From Hemicordylus capensis (lineage: Eukaryota; Chordata; Lepidosauria; Squamata; Cordylidae), in assembly GCF_027244095.1 (NCBI RefSeq), contig NC_069658.1, forward strand, positions 267,290,687 through 267,354,686: a DNA stretch of 64,000 nucleotides, given 5' to 3'. Positions 43,090 through 54,900 of this stretch are shown in pieces (within the stretch, counting starts at the first letter, position 1; every line of letters starts with the position of its first letter). Under the pieces are notes generated by a model that worked only from the letters and a program-made list of their open reading frames with translations, had not been told where the DNA came from and did not search any database. A program made the position numbers and the translations under genes.

Positions 43090-45240
43090 TGTGTCTAAGA
43101 GCAGACCTGCTAGAACTGGCCAAGGCCCATCTAGTTCAGAATCCTGTTTTCCACAGTGGTCAATCAGATACCTCTGGGAAGCCCACAAGCAGGAGATAAA
43201 GACATACCAGCCGCCTGCCACCATCTTTGCTCCCAATACAACTGATATTCAGATTCATACCTGGAGATAGCATAGAGCCATCAAAACTAGTAGACACTGA
43301 TGAATTATCCTCCATGTATTTGTTTAATCCCCTTTTAAAATCATCTAACCTAGTGGCCATTACCACTATTTGTGACAATGAATTCCACCATGTGAAGGAC
43401 TTCCTTTTGTCCATCCTAAATCTTCTGCCAATTAGTTTCATTGGATGGCTCCTGGTTCTAGAGTTGTGAGAGATGAAGAAAAACTTCTATCCACTTTCTT
43501 TACACCATGCATAATTTTATAAGTTTCAATCATGTCCCCAACTTAGCCAACTTTTTGCTAAAAAAGCAAAAATGCCCAAATGCTGGGGTGCTTCTTCATT
43601 GTAAAGAAGGTGGCTTCCATCCCAATTATTTTGATTGCCCTCTTTTGCATCTTTTCAAGCTCTACAAATAACCTCTGAGATGTGGCGATCAGAACTGTAC
43701 AGTATTCAAAATGTGGCCACATCATAACCCTAACCTATTATATTAATAGCAGTTTTATTTTCACTCTCTTTTCTAATTATCTTGAGTATGGAGTCTTTTT
43801 TCACAGCTGCCGTACACTATGTTAATGTTTTCACTAAAACACTGGGGGTCACTATGACCCTCAGATCTCTCTCTTGGGTAGTCACCAACGGAATTAGTGC
43901 ATATCTGAAGATGGGATTTGTTTGCCCCATGTATATCGCTTTACATTTATTTACACTAAACCACATTTACCATTTTGTTGTGCATTTACCTAATGTAAAG
44001 AGATCCTTTTGGAACTCTTTGAAATGAATTTTGGTTTTCACTGCTCTGGTCTCATCTGCAAATTGGGCACCTCGCTGCTTACCCCTAAATTCCAGATAAT
44101 TTATCATCAAGTTAAAAAACACTGGTCTTAATATAGATCCTTGGGGGACCCCATTTCATACTTTTCTCCACTGTGAAAACTGCCTATTGTTCCAACTATC
44201 TGCTTCCTGTTCTTTAATCAGTTACCAATTAATAAAAAGGATATATCCTTTCATCCCATGACTGCTATGTTTATGCAAGAGCCTTTGGTGAAGGACTTTG
44301 TCAAAGGCTTTTTGAAAGTTCAAGTATACAAATTCAACCAGAACACTTCTATCCATGCCTGTTGATGCTCTCAAAGAACTCAAATGTTAGTGAGGCAGGA
44401 ATTACCTTTGCAGAAGCCTTGCTGCTTCTTCAGCAAAACATGTTCTTCTATATGCTTGATAATTTTATTTTTTATTATGCTTTCCCATCACTTGGAGCTT
44501 GTAATTTCCTGGTTCCCCCAGATCCCTTTTTACAAACTGGTGTTACAATGGCTACTTTCCAGCCCTCTGACACAGTCTGATCTGACAAGTCACATGGTTT
44601 TGCTAGAAGATCAAGAATTTCATATGTGAGTTCTGTAAGAACTTTGGGGTGTATAATGTCTGGACATGATGATTTTTTAAAAAATACACCCTTAGAATAT
44701 AATCTCTTCTCATCTCTATTTGTGTTAGTTATTTAGACTTCTTCTCTGAGAAGGTCAGTTTAGGAATGGTTATCTGTGAAAACAAATGCAAATATTTCAT
44801 TCAGCTTCTTTGCAGTCTCAATGGCCACCTTAAATATTCCTTTCACCCTTTGTCATCTAATGGTCTAACCCAGGGATTATCAATGTTGGGTCCCCAGATG
44901 TTATTGGACTTCAACTCTCATAACCCCCAGCCCCAGTGGCCTTTGGTTGGAGATTATGGGAGTTGAAGTCCAATTACATCTGGGGACCCAACGTTGAGAA
45001 TCCCTGGTCTAATCACCTCTCTGACAGGTTTACTGCTTATAATGTACTTAAAGAAGTTCTTATTGTTCACCTTGATTTTTTTTTAGCCGTATGGTGCTAA
45101 CATTCTTTTTTCACATTCCTTATTGTGACCTTATATTTCTTTTACCAGAACACATTTCTTTTTTGTTCTCATCTGGGCAAGATTTCATTTTTTGGAATGA
45201 AGCCTTCTTACCATTTATAGAGAAAACTCAGAAAGCCAAC
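43090..45240 (-). mobile_element. CR1 LINE fragment (reverse transcriptase to 3' end)
   Basis: The minus strand near 44290-44340 translates to VYLNFQKAFDKV, matching the YLDFSKAFD block of CR1 reverse transcriptase. The 3' end, with the agatgggccttggccagttc motif, lies at about 43100. Many changes have broken the frames; an old copy. The hAT MITE 44871-45006 is inserted in it. Confidence 0.8.
44871..45006. mobile_element. hAT-type foldback MITE, 136 bases
   Basis: The two halves pair almost completely: cagggattatcaatgttggg and ccaacgttgagaatccctg, with middle parts cttcaactctcataaccccc and gattatgggagttgaagtcc. Flanking 8-bp duplications gtctaacc (44863-44870) and gtctaatc (45007-45014), one mismatch. 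Confidence 0.9.
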
Positions 45241-47639
45241 AGAATGTGTGTGGGGAGAGAAAGTGTCACTTTGCAACTTAACATTAAGGTTATCAACATA
45301 AAGCAGCAAGAGCCTAATAAACAGTGGCTTTTTTGTTAACCTGTAGAGAAGTTATACATGGTACTTATACATGGTACTCCCAATCTTTAAGATTGGACAT
45401 TAGTAATCTATGGCAAGCATAGCCCCACCCTTGCCACATAAGCCAGAAGGGAAAAAAAAGACCAAAAAATTTGATGGACAACAGATGGTTTCAAACCTTT
45501 AATTGCAGGACAGACAGCCTGACATCTGTGCATGAGAAACAATAAATTAAATAAATATTAAATAAGAAAAATAACTTACTGGTAATCACACAAATGTAAG
45601 GAACACAGAGAAAAATAAATTTCAATGCTGTCCAGTTACCTATAAATACAAATGGCAACATCTATTCACTCAAATAGTTATGGTTAACAAGGGGTTCAGC
45701 TGTAGGCTTGAATACACTCGGCATGTCATGCCTTTGAAAAATTCAAGAGCATGATTCACCAAGCATACCACTGTGCTGACACCACCCTCCCCCACTTCAT
45801 TGCAGGTGGGTTCAGCCCCAGCAAACCCCACACGTTCCTGCGAGCTGGATGCTATACAGTCTACTGGCCATGCAACTACAGGCAGTATTCCTAGTGGAGA
45901 GGTTTTTGATTATGTGGATCACAACCTTAATCATTAAGATGAAGTCATATCTCTTGTGGATAACCATCCCATTGAAAACAGCTTGAAATCACACAAAACA
46001 TCTACATTCTGTTATATGTCTGTGCTAGTAAAGTAGAAATACCACAAGCAAGAGGTGAACAGTCTCCAGAATACACACAAACCCAAAATAAAACCACAAG
46101 GTCCTAGTTCCGAGTGAACAGCAAAGTAGGGATTCGATTTCAGGTTCAACCTGTTTGCATTTCAGAAATACTAAACAGGATACAGTCTATGAGTGGAGTC
46201 TAGGTTTTTGGTACTGAACAGTTCTTAAAGGGGACCTAAGGACTGAAAACTGACTAGTAATCTGTTGGTGAAGTGAGAGCATTTCCAGAATCAAGGGCAC
46301 ACCTGAAAGAGCAAAAAGATTCAAGAAACAGACTACTAGACCTCACAGTATCCTGTCTGAAGAGCAGCTACTGCAGGTTCCCCCCACCCCCCAGATAAAA
46401 ACTCTGTAGCAGGACTGCTGCATGCAATCCTGAATGAAAACGATGCATTGCAGTCAATGAAATTTATTAATACATTGTTTAGGATTGGGGTGACTGATAT
46501 ATATTTTAAAGCTGCCAGAGTCTCACGGGGCAGGGCTGTGCAGAAGCAACAAGCCTTGCTAACTTTATAGACTCATATTCTAAAGCGCACAAGTAATACT
46601 AAGGCAGGCCTGTGCCACTTGCAACCCACCAGGCTGAATGTAACCCACCAATCAAGGTCTTGATAAACCTCCTGTTTTGTTGCCTGTCTTGGACTACAAA
46701 ATATAGGGGTGTTGGAATCAAGGTTGATAATCTGTGTTTGGTCTGGTGGGACATGGGTTTTGCAGGCCTCTAGTAAGGCGATAGTTAAGAATCCCTCATA
46801 CAAGGGTTGCATGGTCACTACCATTCCAAGGAATGGAAGTTCAGCTGCTGCAGGCACACACAGACTCCACATACAATAATCAACATTTCATACACTAAAA
46901 CCAGCTTTCATCCTCAGCAAGACATGCCACATAGAAAAGGCAACCTCCTGCAGCATGGCAAGTGTCTTACATCACGTAACACCCTTCCAGAGAGCCATGG
47001 ACAATGCTAGATGCAACTGGCTGGAGGACTCGCCAGTCACACGATCGCCACTTTAAAGCAGCTCCCTCTCAGCAGCCTCAAGAGGAAACATTCATGTCAA
47101 ACCTAAAGCAGAAAAAGGGTCGAATCTTCTCTTTACACAATAGGACTGAATGGCTAAAATCAATTTTCAGCACTAGCATCAAGACAAATTAACTTCCTGA
47201 TAAATGACATGCTAGGCAGATTAATGTGCTGTGGGTAAAATGTGGAGGGTTTGACTAAGGAACATATTTTGCTTTGAACTATATAAGCAGCAAGTCCAAA
47301 GCAAATTTTCTTTAGTTCTCTATAGTAATTGTTACAGCCAAAGCCGACATTTTGCCTTAACTCAGGAAACTGCTTTTGGCATTTCATTTGCAACTGAAAA
47401 TTTCCTTTTTCTGATCACAACTGAAAAGCAAGCAAGCCTGGCTTTGCTTTCAGGGACAGCTCTCTCTCCATGGCGAGGAGCCTCATGAGATTCAACACAG
47501 TGGGGCAGGCACCTTCTCTGTTTCTCACGGAAGTTCCATTTTCTCTGACCCCTTTTCCAACTCCCCTTCCCCTTTCTTACTGACACTTTTAAGAAGTCTT
47601 TTCTGCAATCACTGGCAGTGGATTCTCCAGGAGTCTTTC

Positions 47640-47728
47640 CCAGCCCCACCTAGAGATGCTAGGAATTGAACCTGGGACTTTCTGCATGCACAGCATGTGC
47701 TCTAGTACTGAACTACGGCCCTCCCAAT
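47640..47728 (-). repeat. tRNA-headed SINE head fragment
   Basis: Minus-strand head: gagggccgtagttcagtact then agagcacatgctgtgcatgc, box B-like ggttcaattcc. Tail missing. Confidence 0.65.
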
Positions 47729-47999
47729 TTCCAGGACAAGAAAGCCACAAACCTCTCAACAAACAGGCTTACACTGAATTGAGCACACAAATCAAGTTAT
47801 TGAAATGTACATCTCAAAGAATACAGCATTCTAGCTGCTATTGCACACTTGAACATCTCCATTTTTTCCCTGATAATCAACACAACAATAAATATTTCAG
47901 AACTATGTCCTTATTCAGAACCATGTCCAACCCTGAGAAGAATTCTCTATAACAAGCATTAGCACTAGAAATTACCTGGTATAACTGCAATTCCTTCAG

Positions 48000-48205
48000 T
48001 CCCTGTATCTCAGGTTACACAGGATACCCAAGTCAGATCACTGGTCCATTTAGCACAGTACTGTCTACACTGACCAGCAACAGTCCCCAGGGGTTTTGAT
48101 GAGTTTTTCCTGGACTTACCTGTAGATATAATGGGAATTGAAGCTCGGACCTTCTGCACGCAAAGCATGTGCTCTACCACTGAGCTATGATTCCGCCCTC
48201 CCCGC
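48000..48205 (-). mobile_element. tRNA-headed SINE
   Basis: Minus strand head atcatagctcagtggtagag with catgctttgcgtgcagaagg, and tail gtgtagacagtactgtgcta; the plus strand edge is caggttacacaggataccca. Full-length but diverged, in the P4HTM downstream region. Confidence 0.75.
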
Positions 48206-48960
48206 CTTTTCCTTAGCACACAACTGCTCAAGACTAATTTTTCATCCCTCACAGCAAGGCAGGGCCACCGGGCATTTACTACCTTGTTCAAGATGGTGAC
48301 CTGTGCATGTAGGGGCTAAAAATGACAGCATAGAGAGCAACCTAGAATGAGCAGCAGAGAATTGCATAAGTTTTGCTGATGTGGGACTTTCCTGTCATAT
48401 CAGAAAATGACCTTCAAATGTTTTGAGTCATGTGACTCTTGGTCACATAGAGTGGAAATCTCGTAATGTGACAGCAAAAGAGAATGGCAGGTACCAAGAA
48501 TACAGCTACAAAATCAGCTAAAACCAAAAGAACTGCATTCCAGGAGAATAAATGGCCCAGGATGAAGGAGAGCTAAAATCCTGACTGCTAACTGATTGCA
48601 CTTACCATGAGGAAGGCTGTCTTAGAGACCTAGAACCTCCTGCAAAGCCAGCCATGAAACAGATACAAGCATGAACCCATATCCTAGAAAGCCAACCATT
48701 GCCATTTCTCCTGCCTTGTCTGATTGCCAGTTCTTCAGACTGCATTCATAACCATGCGTACCTATCCAGGCAGTCTCACCTTCCTCCAGTCTAGTCAGAA
48801 ATGCAAAGCTGGAGTACAGCTTATGTTCCCTGTTGAGATTTGTGAGGATGGGGAAGGGCGAAAGAATGCAGGAATGGTGGAACAAATGGTTATGCCCATT
48901 TAGGCAAACCTGGATAGTGCAAAAAAGTTACTTCAAGTCAATGAAAGGGCATCTCAAGCA

Positions 48961-51900
48961 TTACAGTTCCACATGTACAGCACTGTAGGATTTGTCCACA
49001 GCCCACTCACTTGGATCCTCATCTCCATCATTTGGGAACTGAGCCATCATCTCTTGGAACAGGAGCTGTCGCCTCTTGTTGGGATCCACATTGATCCAGT
49101 TGTTGGCTATCCACTTGGTTCCTTCAGTGACCAAGCAGCCTCCATGCAAGGAATATTCATCCACGTCTCCAACCCAGCCTGCAAGGAGACAAGAAGCCAT
49201 GAGCCACTCCTCGGAGAAGCCCAGCTTCTATCTACTATAGCCCAATATTATGGACCTGTGGACCCAATTATTGCTCTAAGACGTATTGGTAGACTGTTGC
49301 CTTGAGATGTCATATTACCTTCCCCATCTGACAGGAAATTGTACCAGAAGACAGCAGTGCCCTGCAGTGGTTTTACACGCAGATTTCCCTTATCACAGTG
49401 TTTACGAGTGTCACGTAGGTCAATCTCATTCTGGATCAGCGACTGGGAGGGGGGAAAGGGGGAAATGCTTACTATGCTAAACTCTACAGGAACACACACA
49501 CAAAAACCCCGGCACCCCCTTTACCACTTTTAATTGAAAGAAAAATGGGAGGAGGATACAAACAATTTATATTATTTATATACTGCTTTTCAACAACAAC
49601 AATATTCTCCCCAAAAAAGAATTTTTTCCATCAACAAAACATTGTTATAGAGTGCTGTGATTTCCTTCTGACAGAGGCAGTGAAACACAGTGTTTCGTCT
49701 GTATGTGGAATGAGTTTTATTCTGGACACCAGTATCAAGGCAGTGTGTGTGCACATGCATTTAGAGTGGGACCTTCCTGATGCACCACAGCGGGATCTAA
49801 AATTAACTGACATAAAAAACCATGTGAGCGCATGCACATGTGCCTTAGAGGAAACACTGGACAGAGGTGGTATCCTCTTTTGCTCTATCCTTGGAAATAC
49901 AGATTGTTGACCCATCTAATTCTCATTCATTTAACTTAAAATGAGGTAATAGTGAATAAGTCTTACTACAGATTATATGGAAACAAAAATGGAGGAACCC
50001 ACGTACCAATTCTTCAAAAGTCCTGTTGTCAGCTACAGGAAATGTGGTCTCTCCTCCTCCAGTCACATTATTTAGGTAGAACAGTACTGTCACATATCTG
50101 TAAAAGACAGAGACAATTGTTGTAAGTAAGGCCCTGAAGCAGTGGTTACTTAATACTTCTCTTTATAAAGACCCTGACAGCTCTTCTCTGTGCTTCTCTT
50201 TCACTTCACAGGTAGAGTAATATTCATTGACCAAGGCTCATGAGAACATTTCTCAATCTTCAGGAACATCATTTCCTTGAGAAGTCTAGAACAACAAAGA
50301 CTACTAGCCCTGGTCTCACAATCATGTTTCCCATGCAATAACTATTTAACAGCTAGTGGAAATGGGGAAGCTACCACTCCCCAGCTCCCTGCATCTCCTT
50401 AGTGCTTCTCTTTTGGTCTGCCAGGAAAAACACAAGAGGCATCATCCCATATTTCCCACATCAGCTAAGCAAGCATGTCATCTGACACATATGGGAAACG
50501 GATGGTAGCCTTTACACATGGAAGTTCAAAATTATGTTTTTCATCAACACACAATATGGAGCAATGTGGGAGAACAGAGTGCAGGATGATCAGGGGCCTG
50601 GAGCACCTTCCTTATGAGGCAAGGCTACAGCATCTGGGGCTCTTTAGTTTGGAAAAGAGGCGACTTTGGGGAGACATGATAGAGGTGTATAAAATCATGC
50701 AAGGAATACAGAGAGGGGACAGAGAGGAATTTTTCTCCCTCTCTCACAACACTAGAACTGGGGCCATCCCATGAAACTGAAGGTCGGGAAATTTAGGACC
50801 AACAAGAGACACTGCATAATTAATCTATGGAATTCTTTGCCATGGGATGTGGTGATGGCCATCAATTTGGATGACTTTAAAAGGGGCTTAAACAAATTCA
50901 TGGAGGACAGGTCTATCAATGGCTACTAGTCTGGTGGCTTTAGGCCACCTCTGGCCTCAGAGGCAATATACCTCTGAGTACCAGTTGCAGGGGAGCGACA
51001 GCAGGAGAGAGGGCATGCCCTCACCTCTTGCTTGTGGGCTTACCAGAGACATCTGGTGGGCCAATGTGTAAAACAGGATGCTGGACTGGATGGGCCTTAG
51101 GCCTGATCCATCAGGGCTGTTCTTAATTGAAGAACATAACTCTGCAATGTAGACTCACCGGCATGAGGTTTGAAGTGGAAGCATTTCATCGATGAACAGA
51201 TTGGTGTGACTGCAGACCGTCTCTGGGAGCATTTGTCCACTATCCAGGTGAGCATGGTAGTGTCCTCCCTCGTCATATCGCACCACCTGCAAGGGTTCAC
51301 TGTGCTCCACAATCTCTGGGGGTAGACGGGTTAAATGCATCACCCTGAAGAAAGAGAACCAGAGTTATGGCAACAGATTAAATACATATTCTTCCAGACA
51401 AGATAAAGATGGTAGCAGACTGGCCTTTGTAGGAGATGTCTGTATCAGTGATACGGAATATATTCAAAGCTTCTCTTGCTTCCAAGATGGCGACGAGCAT
51501 CTATCCTTTTTTCATGCTCTTGGAATGGTCTGTAATATTTTGTCTGTAGAAGTTATTTTGTCTGTCATTAGTTATTTTATCTTTTATTTATTTTAGTAGT
51601 TCTCCTTTAATCTTTACTCAGCACCTGGAGTTTAATTTATGGGCACATGCAGCTGAATTCTCACTGCAGTTGAAGGCAGCCAGCCAAGCTTTTCATAATG
51701 ACAAAAAAGAGAGCGAAAAGAAAGGAAGGAAGCAGAAACCTCCTGGGTTGCTGAAAGGAGAAGTCCACTAAAATATCCTCGACTCAAACTAAAATTGACT
51801 CTTTTGTAATGTCTGTATCAGAAAACCAGCTGGTGAGAGTTACTAATGATATAAATGATATTATCAGTAACTTAACTGAATTCAAAGATGGAGAACCACG

Positions 51901-54900
51901 TCAGAATGTCTACCGTGGAACAGTCTGTGGGGGGAATGCTGACCAGGGGGACGCTGACATAACTGATACAGCATTGAAATCTTCCATGGATAATCAGCTG
52001 AATGAACCCCTATCTCTATCTTCTGTTTCATGGGACTCACCAGCACAGTCAGCGTATCTAGCTAGTTCTGTTAAGGACTCTAAGGTAACGACCAAAGCTG
52101 CATCTTATCCATTTACAGACTCATGTTTAGGTATGTCTGTTTTGACGGCTGAGACTTTAATTTATCTCTTCTAGCGTTTATCATCTATAACAGCCAAGCT
52201 GGATGAAATTAAGATCTTATTGAACAAGTTTACTTCTGCCCAAGGCTGTTTCAAGTCTGCCTTAAACAAGGAGACTGCCTTAAGCATGGAGTCTGTGTCT
52301 CAGGGAGTTGCTACTAGTCAAGGAGTTGCTATTAATTAGGAGTCTCTCCCTGCCCCAGTCGTGATATTATAAGAGTGAAGGAAATTCCTGTTAACCCAGT
52401 GGCTAGCACCTCTAAAATCCATCAGAAAACACAAATTTTGCTTACTGTCTACTTAAACTCTGTTAATATGCATCGCTGGAATTCAAAAAATAATATCAGG
52501 AAATCATTAGCACAGCTTCTCAATTACCATGACAGTTCAGTTGACTTAAAATCGTATATTAAACAGCCAACACGTAACTCTTATGTTTTGAAGCTGTTGC
52601 TCTCCTTTGAAAGTTCACTTGTCCCCATGTCTCTGGTTTGCATGTGTTATTATCTAAGTCGATTCAGAATATATCCTGGGAGAGTGTTTACTGATCTCCA
52701 GCCTGATGATTTAGACACAAATTACTGCTCTACAGTAAAAAAGCTTGTAAGAGCCCGTAGTGGGGTGGACTCTTTTAAAGTATCTGAGAAACAGACACAA
52801 CAGACACAAACAGATAAGGAGAAGAATGGACATGAAACTGAGACTCAAACATCCTTTTGTGAAGTTGCTGAAAGATCAAATCTGTGCTCAAAGGGTTTTA
52901 ATGATTCCTTTCTTATTACTATTTCTCAGATTGAGCAATCTTTTGCTTCTATGAGTAATTTAACTTCTTCTTTGTCTGACACTCGAAGAGACTTGGAGAG
53001 CAGTAATAGGATGTCTAACAATAATAAGGCTGGAAGCCTGACTGATTTGGACATTTCAGTAGAAATAAGGGAGGACCATCCACACTCTCCGGCTTCTGCA
53101 TTAACCAGAGAAAAGGATGCCAAGCCCCAGATTCAGAAGACTAAGGACGCCTATACTCAGACTCCTTGTATAGCTATTCCTCAGGATCCCTTTAAAGTCT
53201 GTTTAAATGGTCGTTTTGGACAGACCCGCATTTTGACAAGCTGGATGCTTTATTATTGCCTCTTCAGCGTGTGGATTCATCAATTTCTTAGGTCCTGCTA
53301 GCTTATTCTTCACCTATGCCTACATACAATATGCCAGAGAATGAGTCGTTGGAACTACTGCAGACAGATGGATCAATACTTTCATGGAAGATTGTGTTAT
53401 TTCAAACAGCTGGCTGGATTTGATAGATCATTGCTGTGTTGACAATCTTACATCTGATGTGCCGGATCTGGGAGGGCTGGTCCCACAGGTCAATTTTATC
53501 AATTGACAATTATCTGGTAATAATTGCCAGCAGCAAAAATTATTACTGCTCTCATGGAATGTAAAAGGGTGGTCTGCGAAAAGGCGGGTAGACCGGGCCT
53601 CCGGCAAAAGCTCTAGTGGATAAAGAGCTCTAGCGCGCGTGCGCACGCGCCCAAGGCCCCAGTTGGGCCGGAGGCTTCGATAAGAGAGGAGCTCTGTTCG
53701 CGAGCTCCTCTCTAAATTCTTCTAACTTGGTGAGCACTCGTGGGGGGGTGGCGGGTGGCGGGTGGGCAGGGCGGCAGTAGCCCTTCCTTGTAGGCAGTAG
53801 CCTTTTTTCCCTCTAATTTGCTCGCGGGGGGGGCGGCGGAAGCGGCGGCGGCTGGGGCGGCTGGTTTCCATCGCCCCAATTTTACAGTAGATTATGGCCA
53901 CTGGCGGGGGCAAAGAGGTGCGGGAGGGGTAAACAAGCCCCCCCCGCCCTTAAAGCAATACCCCCCCACCCGGACCCGGACCAACCAGGGCAGAACCGGT
54001 CCGGCAGTTTGGCCATTCTGTAGAATGGCCGCCGGACCGGTTCGGACACACGCCTATTAAATTCTCTACTATTGATTTTATGGTTACTCGTGACCTAATT
54101 TTGAAGATAGAAGAGCTTAGGGTTATAGCTAGACCTGAAAGTGACCATTACCCACTTACTCTGATTTGTAAATTTACAGACCACAGTCATGGAACTTCTA
54201 GCTCTTTATCTTCAAGTTCTTCTGCTTGCTCTGGGCTGATTAGAGTAAAATGGAACAGACAGTCTCAGCAAGCTGTTTGTGGATGGCCTAATTCTAAGGC
54301 CAGAATAGAGATACGTGCTAGAATCTTGCATGATCAAGGTGCTCCTTCGATTCTCCCTTCCTATGATGTGCTTGTACAATGCTTGAAAACATTTTTGACT
54401 AGAACATGTCATGTCTATCCTTCTCGCAGATCTAGACACCCCCCAAAATGGTTGGATTGTATAGTAGCAAAAAGGGATTTGGTCTCTTTTTCTGTTCAGT
54501 TTAAAAATAACCGAACCCTGCTATTGAAATTGGAACTAGCTAAGAAAAAGAAAGCCTATAAGGTGCTCTTGAGGAGCAAGAAAAAAGCCTCTATGCAGGA
54601 AAATTGGCTATTGCTTCTTAATACAGGCAAGAATAAGGATTCAGTGGGTTTTGGGAGGCTAGTTTCTGCCTCTACCAATTCTCCCAGTGACAACAGGTTC
54701 TTTAATCTGAGCGGAAATTTGGGAGTCTCACTTTGCGTGTCTATATACTAATCAGAGTGCACATTTCTGCTTGGATCTACCTTTAGGAGATTTGCCTCAG
54801 TGGCCTGCTGTATCTCCTCAAGAGATCAAGCAACTGATTTCCCAACTTAAAGGCGGGAAAGCCCCAGGAAATCAATTTATTCCTTCTGATCTTCTGAAGG

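Larger units (their letters stand above)
40961..48960. other. Intergenic region between P4HTM 3' end and WDR6 promoter
   Basis: No coding exon recognised. It holds the P4HTM 3' UTR on the right side, a long-period tandem repeat (41345-41930), a CR1 LINE (43090-45240) with a nested hAT MITE, and two tRNA SINE pieces near 47.6 and 48.0 kb. From 45250 to 47600 I see no named repeat and no gene. Confidence 0.5.

Noticed and set aside
53994-54056. Helitron 3' end (hairpin before CTRR)
   Set aside because: The hairpin is far longer than a Helitron hairpin and the following bases do not give CTRR; the 5' end also lacks the expected TC.
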